The notes beneath the pieces are model-generated. The model did not search any database. It had not been told where the DNA came from and worked only from the letters and a program-made list of their open reading frames with translations. 64,000 nt of DNA, from contig CAZINU010000005.1 of NCBI GenBank assembly GCA_964540725.1, forward strand, positions 9,007 to 73,006, read 5' to 3'. The translations under genes and the position numbers were made by a program. This stretch comes from JANJWP01 sp964540725. GTDB lineage: Bacteria > Patescibacteriota > Gracilibacteria > BD1-5 > UBA2023. Numbering within the stretch: position 1 is the first letter of the stretch; every line of letters starts with the position of its first letter. Shown piece by piece: positions 20,024 to 27,980 of this stretch.

Positions 20024-20875
20024 CTACAAATCCCCGAGGAGCTTCATAATATCGTCGGTTTCCGCGTTGGACGAAGCGGAGTTGCCGGAATTGGCCGAAC
20101 CGGACGAGTCCGAAGATTCGGACGTCGTGGATGCCGAAGAACCAGAGGCGCCGGAAGCTTCGTCGAGTCCGCCGAGGAGCTTCATGATATCGTCGGTTTC
20201 CGAAGGGGCGGCCGGCGCGCTGTTGAGTTCGGCCGGAACCCCTTCCTGCCCGGAAGATTCCGTTTCCGGCATAAACCCGGCAGAATCCGCCATGGCGGAT
20301 TCCATCGAAGTTCCCGCATCCGATACGGCCGATACGGGAGATTCTTCGGCGTACTGGTATCCTTCGACCGGATCTACGAGACGCTTGGAGATGTATCCGA
20401 CCCGTCCGACGTATCCTTCGTTCGAACTCGATACGACGCGCACGCGGATCCAGCGTCCGAAGAAAATGCGGTCGGATACGGCTTCGAGCTGGTCGCCGCG
20501 GTCGACGACGGCAATCTTCTTATGGAGTCCGTCGGATCGGACGAACGCGTGCGCGACCTTGACGGAATACCGGGTGGCCCCGACTTTTTCATATTGGGGA
20601 ACGGCTTCCGCAACGTACTTTCCGTTCAAATACCCTTCTTGTCCGTTTTCGAGCAATACCCGCTTCCAGCCGTTGGAAAGGGATTCGAGCACGGTGACGC
20701 GGTAGCCTTTGTCGACGACGGCGGCGATGCGTCCCTTGACGGAAGCCGTCGAGCGGACGTTCAGGTGTTCGGCCGTAACGTAGGCGTAGTCGTCGGCGAG
20801 CAGGGTGGGGGTCCCGCTTGCCACGATGGTGGCGGCGAGAATTCCGGCGAGGCGTTTTTTATTAAAGAAAGCCAT
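20024..20875 (-). CDS. secreted protein with two bacterial SH3 domains
   Basis: A 283-aa protein starting MAFFNKKRLAGILAAT, a signal peptide. The promoter at 20913-20941 rules out the longer in-frame starts. Two SH3b domains follow: YVTAEHLNVRSTAS… (about residues 28-90) and a second one (about 100-165, FVRSDGLHKK…). The acidic, Ser-rich C-terminus contains the motif ETDDIMKLLG twice, once as the very last residues. SH3b domains often bind peptidoglycan or wall polymers, so a periplasmic or wall role is likely. Stop TAG. Confidence 0.75.
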   Translation of the reverse strand: MAFFNKKRLAGILAATIVASGTPTLLADDYAYVTAEHLNVRSTASVKGRIAAVVDKGYRVTVLESLSNGWKRVLLENGQEGYLNGKYVAEAVPQYEKVGATRYSVKVAHAFVRSDGLHKKIAVVDRGDQLEAVSDRIFFGRWIRVRVVSSSNEGYVGRVGYISKRLVDPVEGYQYAEESPVSAVSDAGTSMESAMADSAGFMPETESSGQEGVPAELNSAPAAPSETDDIMKLLGGLDEASGASGSSASTTSESSDSSGSANSGNSASSNAETDDIMKLLGDL

Positions 20876-20912
20876 GGCGTGGAAGAAATGAAAAAATACG
20901 CGATGCGGGGTC

Positions 20913-20941
20913 ATTGCACCACGTATTTTATTTTTTGTCAA
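20913..20941 (-). promoter_or_regulatory. promoter of the SH3-domain gene
   Basis: Minus strand: TTGACA at 20941-20936, 17-nt spacer, TGCAAT at 20918-20913. Confidence 0.6.
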
Positions 20942-21044
20942 AAGTCTTCCCATTTCGATTTTTCGCCCATTCCGATAGCCTTTCGGTACCGTACGCGCCC
21001 ATGGCGGCATTTCCGTGAGAAACGCCCGGACGCCGCTTCGACGC

Positions 21045-21440
21045 CTATTTTTTGGATTCTTCTCCCGCGATATCCGAGAAAAGCGCGTCGAGCTCTTTCA
21101 TGGTCGCGTCGAGTTCGGCGTCGACCGATCCGCTCGCGGAAGCGCCGGAATGCGACGGCGTCGAAGCGGCGTCCGAAGCGGCGCTACCGGTTGCCGAAGG
21201 GGGCAAGGGCGATTCGGAGGCGGAACCGCCTTCGGCCGGAATGGCGGGCGCATGGGAATTCGTCGAACCGGTACCGTCGGTTCCGGTTTCCGGAAGGTTC
21301 GGTACGGCCGGCGCGGCCGGGGCCGACGGAACCGACGGAGCGGCCGGGGAGGGGGAGGCGGCGTCTTTTTTCCAAAAGGGCGAGCAGGCCGAGGCGGCGA
21401 GGACGGTAACGGCGACGGCGACGACGGAAATCGGGCGCAT
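21045..21440 (-). CDS. small Pro/Ser/Ala-rich lipoprotein
   Basis: A 131-aa protein with an N-terminal signal ending in a lipobox (VLAASAC, Cys near residue 19), so it is probably lipid-anchored at the membrane. The mature part is low-complexity Pro/Ala/Ser/Gly, ending in a short charged helix (MKELDALFSDIAGEE). That end resembles in style the TDDIMKLLG tail of the neighbouring SH3 protein, perhaps a shared docking helix. No enzymatic motif. Stop TAG. Function unknown. Confidence 0.6.
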   Translation of the reverse strand: MRPISVVAVAVTVLAASACSPFWKKDAASPSPAAPSVPSAPAAPAVPNLPETGTDGTGSTNSHAPAIPAEGGSASESPLPPSATGSAASDAASTPSHSGASASGSVDAELDATMKELDALFSDIAGEESKK

Positions 21441-21542
21441 GGGGAAAAAGAAAACGTATACGGCGTATGGACGCGGGGCGGACATTTTCGTCCGCGACCG
21501 TTTCCAAAATCGTATCCAGGCCGCCAGAATCTCCAAAAACTT

Positions 21543-21571
21543 TTGACTTCGCGCCCCCTTGCGGGTACTTT
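21543..21571 (+). promoter_or_regulatory. promoter of topA
   Basis: TTGACT at 21543-21548, 17-nt spacer, TACTTT at 21566-21571. Confidence 0.6.
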
Positions 21572-21630
21572 TTGGCCCGATTCCGCCCGAACGGGCATTT
21601 TTCGAACGTTCCGCAACCGCCCCTCCTTTC

Positions 21631-23856
21631 ATGAAAAACCTCGTCATCGTCGAGTCCCCCGCCAAGGGGAAAACCATCGAGAAATACCTCGGGAAGGATT
21701 ATTCGGTCAAAGCCTCGGTCGGACATATCCGCGATCTTGAGAAAAAGAACCTCGGCATCGACATCCTCCACGGTTTCGAACCCACCTACGTCGTGAGCGA
21801 AGAAAAGAAGAAGGTCGTGGCCGAATTGAAAAAGCTCGCGAAGAGCGCCGAAAACGTCATTCTGGCGACGGACCCGGACCGCGAAGGGGAGGCCATCGCC
21901 TGGCATCTCTGCCAGACCCTCGGACTCGACGTTGCCACCACCGCCCGCGTTACGTACCGGGAAATCACGAAGGCCGCCCTGACCGAATCGTTCGCCAAGC
22001 CGGGCAAGATCGACATGGATCTCGTAAACGCCCAGCAGGCCCGACGCATTCTCGACCGGCTCGTGGGTTTCCAAATTTCGCCCGTACTCTGGAGCAAGAT
22101 CCGGCAGGGCCTCTCCGCCGGGCGCGTCCAATCGATCGCCGTCAAGCTCATCGTCGAGCGCGAACGCGAAATTCGCGCCTTCGTTCCGGAAGAAGGATGG
22201 AAGCTCGCCGTCCTTCTCGAAACCCCGGAAGGCGCTTCGTTCGAGGTGGGGCTCGCCAAGGTGGGCGGAAAGAATTTCCAACCCAAGAACCGCGAAGAGG
22301 CGCTCGAAACCCTCTCGGCCCTCGGGGTCGACCTTTCCGCGGCCAAAGAAAAGAAGGACAAGAAGGGGAACGTTCGCATCGAACTCCCGCTCTCCGTCGG
22401 ATTCCGGCTCGACGCCGTCGACAAGAAAGAAGGGTCGCGCTTTCCGGGCGCCCCGTTCACGACCTCCACGCTCCAACAGGAAGCGTCCCGCAAGATCGGC
22501 ATGTCGGTCGGGCAGACCATGAGCGTCGCGCAGTCGCTCTACCAGAACGGGCTCATTACCTACATGCGTACCGACTCGGCCAACCTTTCCGATTTCGCCA
22601 TCCAGGGCGCGAAAGCGTACATCGAAAGCGCCTTCGGCAAAGAATACGCCCTTCCGAACGGCCGCCAGTATAAAACGAAGCAGGCCAACGCCCAAGAAGC
22701 GCACGAAGCCATCCGCCCCGCGTACCTGGATAAAACGCCCGACGCCTCCGGCCTCGAGGGCGCCGAGCTCCGATTGTACCGCCTCATTTGGGAGCGCACC
22801 ATCGCGTCGCAAATGAAGGAAGCGCTCGTCGAAACGACCACCTACTCGTTCGTTCCCGAAACCGCGAGCGCCCAGACGTGGATCGCGAAGGGCGAAGTCA
22901 TCCGCTTTCCGGGCTTCATGAAGCTCTACGTCGAAGGCACCGACGACGAAACCGAAGAAGACGATTCCGGCGCGCTTCCGTACGTGGCCGAAGGCACGGT
23001 GCTCGCCGCGAAATCGGTTTCCGGAACCCAGACCTTCACCCGTCCGCCCGCCCGATATACCGAAGCGGCGCTCGTAAAGAAGCTCGAATCCGAAGAAATC
23101 GGACGTCCCGCCACGTACGCGCCGACTATTTCCACCATCGTCGAACGCGGATACGTCGAGAAGATCGAAAAGAAACTCGCGCCCACCGACATCGCCTTCA
23201 CCGTCAATGATTTTCTGGAACAGCGGTTTCCCGAAATGATGAACTACAAGTTTACCGCGAACGTCGAAGAGGAATTCGACAAAGTTTCGCGCGGCGAACT
23301 CGAGTGGCGGGCCATGTTGGAAGAATTCTACGGCCCGTTCTCCGAGCGTATCAAAGCGGCGACCGACGAAAAGGGCAAGGCGCACGAAAAGGTCGGGCGC
23401 GAATGTCCGGAATGCGGGTCCGAACTCGTGTACAAGTACTCGAAATCCGGCCGATTCATCGGGTGTTCCAACTACCCCGCGTGCTCGTTCATCGAGAACA
23501 TCGTCCGCCCGGGCGAGGCCGAGCGTCTGGCCGAACTTCGCGAAAAATACGAAGGCCAGCCGTGTCCGGCGGGCGGAACCGTCGTCGTAAAGACCGGCCG
23601 CTTCGGTCCGTTCCTGTCTTCGAGCCTCTACCCCGAAGTGAAGTGGATCGGAAAGATTCCGGATCCGAAGATCGAAGCCCTGCAAGAGAAGTACGGCGGC
23701 GAACCGTGCTCGGAATGCGGCAAGGGAACGATGGTCGTCAAATCGTCGCGCCGCGGCCCGTTCCTCGCGTGTTCGAACTACCCCGAGTGCAAGAACGCGA
23801 AGAATTTGCCGAAAGAGGCGAAGTCGGAAGGAAAGGAAGGGGAGGGCGAAGAATAG
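21631..23856 (+). CDS. topA: DNA topoisomerase I (type IA)
   Basis: A 741-aa enzyme relaxing negative supercoils. The Toprim domain (residues 1-115) holds IVESPAKGKTIEKYLG and the DPDREGEAIAWH acidic triad. The catalytic Tyr is residue 311 in LITYMRTDS. SAGRVQS and the HEAIRP motif complete the core. The C-terminus has one four-Cys zinc ribbon (CPECG…CSNYPAC), a degenerate middle unit lacking Cys pairs, and a second ribbon (CSECG…CSNYPEC). It contains no UGA codon. Stop TAG, good promoter upstream. Confidence 0.97.
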   Translation: MKNLVIVESPAKGKTIEKYLGKDYSVKASVGHIRDLEKKNLGIDILHGFEPTYVVSEEKKKVVAELKKLAKSAENVILATDPDREGEAIAWHLCQTLGLDVATTARVTYREITKAALTESFAKPGKIDMDLVNAQQARRILDRLVGFQISPVLWSKIRQGLSAGRVQSIAVKLIVEREREIRAFVPEEGWKLAVLLETPEGASFEVGLAKVGGKNFQPKNREEALETLSALGVDLSAAKEKKDKKGNVRIELPLSVGFRLDAVDKKEGSRFPGAPFTTSTLQQEASRKIGMSVGQTMSVAQSLYQNGLITYMRTDSANLSDFAIQGAKAYIESAFGKEYALPNGRQYKTKQANAQEAHEAIRPAYLDKTPDASGLEGAELRLYRLIWERTIASQMKEALVETTTYSFVPETASAQTWIAKGEVIRFPGFMKLYVEGTDDETEEDDSGALPYVAEGTVLAAKSVSGTQTFTRPPARYTEAALVKKLESEEIGRPATYAPTISTIVERGYVEKIEKKLAPTDIAFTVNDFLEQRFPEMMNYKFTANVEEEFDKVSRGELEWRAMLEEFYGPFSERIKAATDEKGKAHEKVGRECPECGSELVYKYSKSGRFIGCSNYPACSFIENIVRPGEAERLAELREKYEGQPCPAGGTVVVKTGRFGPFLSSSLYPEVKWIGKIPDPKIEALQEKYGGEPCSECGKGTMVVKSSRRGPFLACSNYPECKNAKNLPKEAKSEGKEGEGEE

Positions 23857-23887
23857 GAACGCGGGGTTGGGAATCTTCCGTTTTGAA

Positions 23888-25030
23888 CTATTCCCGCACG
23901 GCGCACGCGTCCACCCAGTCGTCGGAATTCACGACGGAGAAGGTGGCGGTAGGATAGGCTTTTCGGAACGCCTCCGGAAGGCCCGCCTTTCGATTCGCCC
24001 CCCATTTGATTTCGAAAGCGTCGACATGGTCCCCCCACGCTTCCACGTAGTCGATTTCTTTCCGGTCGAGCGTTCGCCAAAAATACCCTTCGGCCAAACG
24101 TTTCGCGCTCCGGTTGTGCTTGACGCGCTCCGCGATGATGAAATTCTCCCAGAGCGCTCCCGTATCGGTGCGAAGGTCCGGCGGATTGAAATTCCGGATG
24201 AGCGCGTTTCGGATTCCGACGTCGTAGAAATAGATTTTCTGACTCTTTTTCAGTTCGTTCCGCAGGTTCCGGCTGAATGCCCGGAGGGTGAACACGATGA
24301 AGGATTCCTCCAAGAGGTAAACGTATTTCTGAACCGTCGCGACGTTGATTCCGAGCGTGCGTGCGAGTTCCGAATACGAAACCTCGCTTCCTACCTGTAG
24401 CGCGAGGAGGGTGAGGAGTTTCGTGAATACCGGGGATTTTCGAACGTTTTCGAGTTCGAGAACGTCCTTCGAAAGGATCGCGTCGGCGAACGTCAGAAGG
24501 CCGTCTTCGAGTTCTTCCCGGGAGGTTCCCGTTTCGAAGGCCATGGGATAGCTGCCGTACCGTATGAGAAGGTCGCGCTTCTGAACCAATTCGGCATACC
24601 CCATGTCGGCGAGCAACTCGGAAACGAGCAGGGGGCTCATGAAGAATTCGCGCACCCGCCCCGCCATGGATTCGCGGGTTTTCTGCGAAAGGTCGAAGCT
24701 GGACGACCCCGTGGCGATGACCTGGAGGTTCGGAAGATGGTCGTGCAGGAGTTTGAGCAGACTGCCGACGTTCTCGATCTTCTGAGCCTCGTCGATAGCG
24801 ACCAAATCGTACCCTTCCACGGATTTTCGAACCGATTCGAAATCGTCGGCCCGAAGCGTTTGCCGCACGGCCGCGGATTCCGCGTCGAAAAACTTGGTTC
24901 GTTTCCCGCTTTGATCCAGCACTTTCCGTACGAGGGTCGTTTTGCCGACCTGGCGGGGGCCGTAGAGGACGATCGTTTTCCCTTTGAAGAGCGCGGAGAC
25001 GATTTTCGGCTCCAAATGTCGTGCAATCAT
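23888..25030 (-). CDS. AAA ATPase with DUF4143 C-terminal domain
   Basis: A 380-aa P-loop protein of the ATP-binding AAA14/DUF4143 family. Walker A is LYGPRQVGKTTLV (residues 21-33), Walker B is LVAIDEAQKIE, and sensor I is VIATGSSSFDL. The C-terminal half has a winged-helix (YSELARTLGINVATVQKY) and a nuclease-like fold with ALWENFIIAE and RTLDRKEIDYVEAWGD…AFEIKWG. The D-E-x-K arrangement resembles restriction-endonuclease folds. Such genes are common and mobile in CPR genomes; their function is unknown. It faces a large palindrome at 25040-25073. Stop TAG. Confidence 0.85.
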   Translation of the reverse strand: MIARHLEPKIVSALFKGKTIVLYGPRQVGKTTLVRKVLDQSGKRTKFFDAESAAVRQTLRADDFESVRKSVEGYDLVAIDEAQKIENVGSLLKLLHDHLPNLQVIATGSSSFDLSQKTRESMAGRVREFFMSPLLVSELLADMGYAELVQKRDLLIRYGSYPMAFETGTSREELEDGLLTFADAILSKDVLELENVRKSPVFTKLLTLLALQVGSEVSYSELARTLGINVATVQKYVYLLEESFIVFTLRAFSRNLRNELKKSQKIYFYDVGIRNALIRNFNPPDLRTDTGALWENFIIAERVKHNRSAKRLAEGYFWRTLDRKEIDYVEAWGDHVDAFEIKWGANRKAGLPEAFRKAYPTATFSVVNSDDWVDACAVRE

Positions 25031-25039
25031 ATGAAAAAG

Positions 25040-25073
25040 ATATAATTCGTCTATTACGATAGATGAATTATAT
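25040..25073. promoter_or_regulatory. 34-bp palindrome, candidate operator of the DUF4143 ATPase
   Basis: Two 15-nt AT-rich arms (14 of 15 complementary) around TACG, 10 nt from the ATPase start. It contains TATAAT-like boxes on both strands, fitting an autoregulatory site. Confidence 0.5.
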
Positions 25074-25102
25074 GGAAATCGTCTATTAGGGCAATAAAAT
25101 AC

Positions 25103-25187
25103 TTCTTCCTGCCCGCTCTGGCCTTTCGGGACGGAACGGTTCGAATCGTTCGGGAAATCGACATGGAAGCCGTGTTCGACGAAGGCT
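25103..25187 (+). pseudogene. remnant of a duplicated antitoxin gene
   Basis: Almost the same sequence as 25782-25866 inside the intact antitoxin gene (encoding ALAFRDGTVRIVREIDMEAV). Similarity starts at TTCCTG and stops after GACGAAGGC, so only the middle of the gene remains. It lies just upstream of the toxin gene, in the place an antitoxin would normally occupy. Confidence 0.7.
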
Positions 25188-25259
25188 TCGGACGCCCCCG
25201 TGCTTTTTTCGTGAAGATTTCCGTATTTTTCGGGGAAGTTCGAACGATACTCGGGCGGT

Positions 25260-25634
25260 ATGCGCTACGTAGTTTCCCACTCTCTCGAAAAACGTTTCGA
25301 AAAACTCGGATTTCCCACGGCGGACATCCTCGATTTTCTTTCGAAGACCGAGTTCGGGAGCGCGAAGATGCCGGAAATTTGCTCGCCTTTCCCTTGAACG
25401 ACCGTGTACAAGGCGTATTTGAACGATGTTTCCCGGGGAATATTTTTCGTCATTTCGGACAAGGGGGTCGTGTATCCGGTATATGCTTGAGACAAGCGCG
25501 ATTCCATAGCGAAGAACGTAACCGTCGCAATCGTTCGAAGATGGGCGGAGGGTTGGCAGAATGGATTCGTTCGAGAACTCTCCGACGGAAACGTCAGAAT
25601 TCGTCATTTCAGAAAGCGTTGTAATTTCGAGTAA
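25260..25634 (+). CDS. RelE/HigB-like toxin with two UGA-Gly codons
   Basis: A 124-aa protein, visible only when two UGAs (PFP-G-TTV and VYA-G-DKR) are read as Gly; stop TAA. The N-terminal helix (SLEKRFEKLGFP) and the strand series VYKAYLND, IFFVISDKG and VYPVYAGDKRDSIAKN resemble the compact RelE-type RNase fold, where basic residues near the end are catalytic. It is followed by an antitoxin gene 40 nt downstream and preceded by an antitoxin remnant. The family assignment is by shape and context, not by a decisive motif. Confidence 0.55.
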
Positions 25635-25657
25635 TTGCTATACGATGTATAGTAATT
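25633..25657. promoter_or_regulatory. palindromic operator before the antitoxin gene
   Basis: AATTGCTATAC and GTATAGTAATT flank GAT (10 of 11 paired). It sits 17 nt before the antitoxin ATG, as expected for antitoxin autorepression. Confidence 0.6.
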
Positions 25658-25674
25658 ATTTTCGCACCCGCACC

Positions 25675-25959
25675 ATGAAAACCGTTCAAATCAATTTTCG
25701 TATCGAACCCGAAATCAAGCGTCGCGCGACCGAGCGGGCCGCTTCTTTGGGAATCAATCTGAACGAGGCCGTCAGAATGTTCCTGTCCGCTCTGGCCTTT
25801 CGGGACGGAACGGTTCGAATCGTTCGGGAAATCGACATGGAAGCCGTGTTCGACGAAGGCGTTCGAAGGTATTTCGAAAGCGTCTGATGAAAGGCGAAGG
25901 CACGAAAAATCGAACGGCTCATTTCTGTTATCGAACGTTCGGATACGGGTTCCGCATAA
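25675..25959 (+). CDS. RelB/DinJ-type antitoxin
   Basis: A 94-aa protein. The N-terminus (VQINFRIEPEIKRRATERAASLGINLNEAVRMFL) is the ribbon-helix-helix DNA-binding pattern of RelB/DinJ antitoxins. Two consecutive UGA codons at 25885-25890 are read as Gly-Gly, adding 24 residues that end at TAA. It probably neutralises the toxin at 25260-25634 and represses through the adjacent palindrome. A strong terminator follows. Confidence 0.75.
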
Positions 25960-25991
25960 GGGCGTTCGGAAAATTTGGCGCAGGCACGAAA

Positions 25992-26025
25992 AAAGCACGG
26001 GAGCGAGTGTATTCCCGTGCTTTTT
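25992..26025. terminator. bidirectional intrinsic terminator
   Basis: AAAGCACGGGA pairs with TCCCGTGCTTT around a 10-nt loop, with A and T runs on the two sides. Confidence 0.85.
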
Positions 26026-26115
26026 GGAAAACTCCTCGCCACGGCCCTCCGCCGCTTCCGGGCCCTCCCCGAAGCGCGGGATGCCCGGAATGCCTTCGTT
26101 CCGGTCGGATAGGCG

Positions 26116-26757
26116 CTATTGCCCGATTTCATACGGCACGCACCCCGATTTTCCATCCATGATGGCGCCCGAATCGGTGCTCGTAAGGGCGCAGGCGGCG
26201 GATTGTCCGCGAATGAGCCCCCCGGCGTCGGAAGGCGCTACGCGCGCGTAGGTGCCCTCGACGTAGGCGATTTCGTTTTCGCCCTGGAGGCTGCCGGCCA
26301 CCTGGAAGACCGGACGCAGACGCACGGTGTACCCGTAGTTTTCGGAAACGTTCGCGACCCCGGCCAAAAAGTCTTTGCCCATGGGTTCGAACTTGGAGGG
26401 ATCCATGCGGAGTGCCGCGAAGTCGACCTTGCCGGCGAAGTAGGTGCCCGAGGCGTACGAAACGGTGTTGCCGCTGTACACGGCGACGACGGTGCCGGTG
26501 GACGAACCGAGGTAGTAGAGGGCGACGTCCTTGTCGGACACGTAGGTCTGGAGCGGCGAATTGGAAACGGACGCTTCGCTCGTCAACGCCTCGGCGACCG
26601 ATTTGACGTTGGCTCTTGCCGTCGCGTTGTACGCGTCGGAAGAAAAACCTTGGAGCGAGAGGAAACCAATGGTCGCGAGAATGGCGAGGATGGTAATGAC
26701 GACGATGAGTTCCACGAGGGTGAAAGCGCCGGTACGGCGGAAGGAGCGGGGGGTCAT
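26116..26757 (-). CDS. type IV pilin / pseudopilin
   Basis: A 213-aa prepilin. The leader MTPRSFRRTGA is followed by FTLVELIVVITILAILATIGFLSL, the classic N-methylated hydrophobic helix with Glu at +5. The residue before the cleavage site is Ala, with Gly one further back. The globular part has a C-terminal Cys pair (SAACALTS…SGCVPYE) that may form the D-region disulfide. It is closely related to the pilin at 27007-27606, differing mainly in the beta-rich C-terminus. Stop TAG. The pair lies upstream of pilB in divergent orientation. Confidence 0.9.
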   Translation of the reverse strand: MTPRSFRRTGAFTLVELIVVITILAILATIGFLSLQGFSSDAYNATARANVKSVAEALTSEASVSNSPLQTYVSDKDVALYYLGSSTGTVVAVYSGNTVSYASGTYFAGKVDFAALRMDPSKFEPMGKDFLAGVANVSENYGYTVRLRPVFQVAGSLQGENEIAYVEGTYARVAPSDAGGLIRGQSAACALTSTDSGAIMDGKSGCVPYEIGQ

Positions 26758-26949
26758 ACGGAAAAAGGAAGGAAGGAAGCGTTCCGCCCCCCTTGCGGCG
26801 AGCTTCCATGAAGATTACGAATTTTAACTTCGAAAGCAAATCGCGCGAAAAAAGGGAACGTCGGCAAGCCCGGGGAGCGGATTTTCCGGGCAAACCCCGT
26901 GCGAAGGCGACCATAACGAGATGCGGAACGACGGACGTTCTTTGTGGAC

Positions 26950-26983
26950 AAAAGAAAAACCGCCCCGGAAGGGCGGTTTTTCG
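26950..26983 (-). terminator. intrinsic terminator after the main pilin gene
   Basis: AAAAACCGCCC, short loop, GGGGCGGTTTTT on the minus strand, followed by CTTTTG. Confidence 0.8.
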
Positions 26984-27006
26984 GAAGGAGTTCGCGAAAA
27001 GTGGAA

Positions 27007-27606
27007 CTACTTGGAAGCGTAGGGAACGACGGTTCCACCGTTGGTGATAATGGAGGTCGTGGTTCCATCGGTAGAGATGAGTCCGGCAACGTCGGTGTCG
27101 ATGGCCTTAGCGTAGGTGCCTTCGACGTAAGCGGAGTCGGTCGAACCGTTGGTGATGGTTCCGGCAATCTGGAAGGCGGAGCGTACGCGCGAACCTTCCT
27201 GAACGCCGACGACGCCCGCGAGGAAGTCCTTGCCAACCGGCTCGAACTTGTCGGCATCGAGGCGGAGGGCCGAGTAGCTGACCTTTCCGGCGAAGTAGCT
27301 GGTGCCACCGGTAGCGGTCTGTCCGCTGTAGACGGCGATTACGGCCCCGGATCCTCCTACGAGATTGGTATTGGAGGTCGTGAGGTAGTTCGACATCGGC
27401 TGGGAAGAGATGGCCGCTTCGTTAACCATCGATTCGGCAACCGACTTGACGTTAGCCTTGGTCGTAGCGTTCTTCGCATCTCCGGTGTAACCCTGGAGGG
27501 AGAGGAAACCGATCGTCGCGAGGATGGCGAGGATGGTGATAACGACGATGAGTTCCACGAGGGTGAACGCCTTGGTGGAGGCCGTCTTCATTGCGTGTGC
27601 AACCAT
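27007..27606 (-). CDS. type IV pilin, probable major subunit
   Basis: A 199-aa prepilin (194 if the ATG at 27591 is used). A short basic leader ends STKA, then FTLVELIVVITILAILATIGFLSLQGY. The rest is Ser/Thr/Gly-rich beta structure without Cys. It has its own good promoter and terminator, so it is a single-gene unit, as usual for a highly expressed major pilin. The +5 Glu is present and the -1 residue is Ala. It shares the central segment GKDFLAGV and EGTYAK with the 26116-26757 pilin, so the two arose by duplication. Stop TAG. Confidence 0.92.
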   Translation of the reverse strand: MVAHAMKTASTKAFTLVELIVVITILAILATIGFLSLQGYTGDAKNATTKANVKSVAESMVNEAAISSQPMSNYLTTSNTNLVGGSGAVIAVYSGQTATGGTSYFAGKVSYSALRLDADKFEPVGKDFLAGVVGVQEGSRVRSAFQIAGTITNGSTDSAYVEGTYAKAIDTDVAGLISTDGTTTSIITNGGTVVPYASK

Positions 27607-27665
27607 GAGTAAAAGGGGGTGAAAGAAGGTAAGGCGTCGGGCCTGATCGGCGACCGAACAAGAGC

Positions 27666-27694
27666 ATTGAACCGTAAACTTTCTAAAAAGTCAA
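27666..27694 (-). promoter_or_regulatory. promoter of the main pilin gene
   Basis: Minus strand: TTGACT at 27694-27689, 17-nt spacer, TTCAAT at 27671-27666. The 373-nt gap 27607-27980 holds this promoter and the pilB promoter and no further gene. Confidence 0.6.
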
Positions 27695-27924
27695 ACTTTT
27701 CGCGAAATTTACTTTTAACACTTTCGAACGGGTTTCGGGGATTCCGACGTCCGCCGGAATTCTACGGACGTCCGTAAAAAATCAAGGCCATTTCGGCTTG
27801 ACGTTTCGCCTCGGTCGCGGAGTTTTTCCCATGCGTGAGCCACGGAACGCGCCGTTACGCACGTAGGTACGCGTGCGTGGCGCGGAGGCGGGCAGGAGCG
27901 GGCGCCCATTCGTACGCGTATCAT

Positions 27925-27953
27925 TTGCGCCGCGCGCCATTTTGCCGTATAAT
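27925..27953 (+). promoter_or_regulatory. promoter of the pilB-phosphatase-pilC operon
   Basis: TTGCGC at 27925-27930, 17-nt spacer, TATAAT at 27948-27953. Transcription near 27960 excludes the longer in-frame starts. Confidence 0.7.
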
Positions 27954-27980
27954 GGCCCGCGTACCCATAACCGGACGTTC

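Noticed and set aside
21184..23685. 833-codon minus-strand frame opposite topA
   Set aside because: Complete topA with all motifs lies on the plus strand; the antisense product is a shadow.
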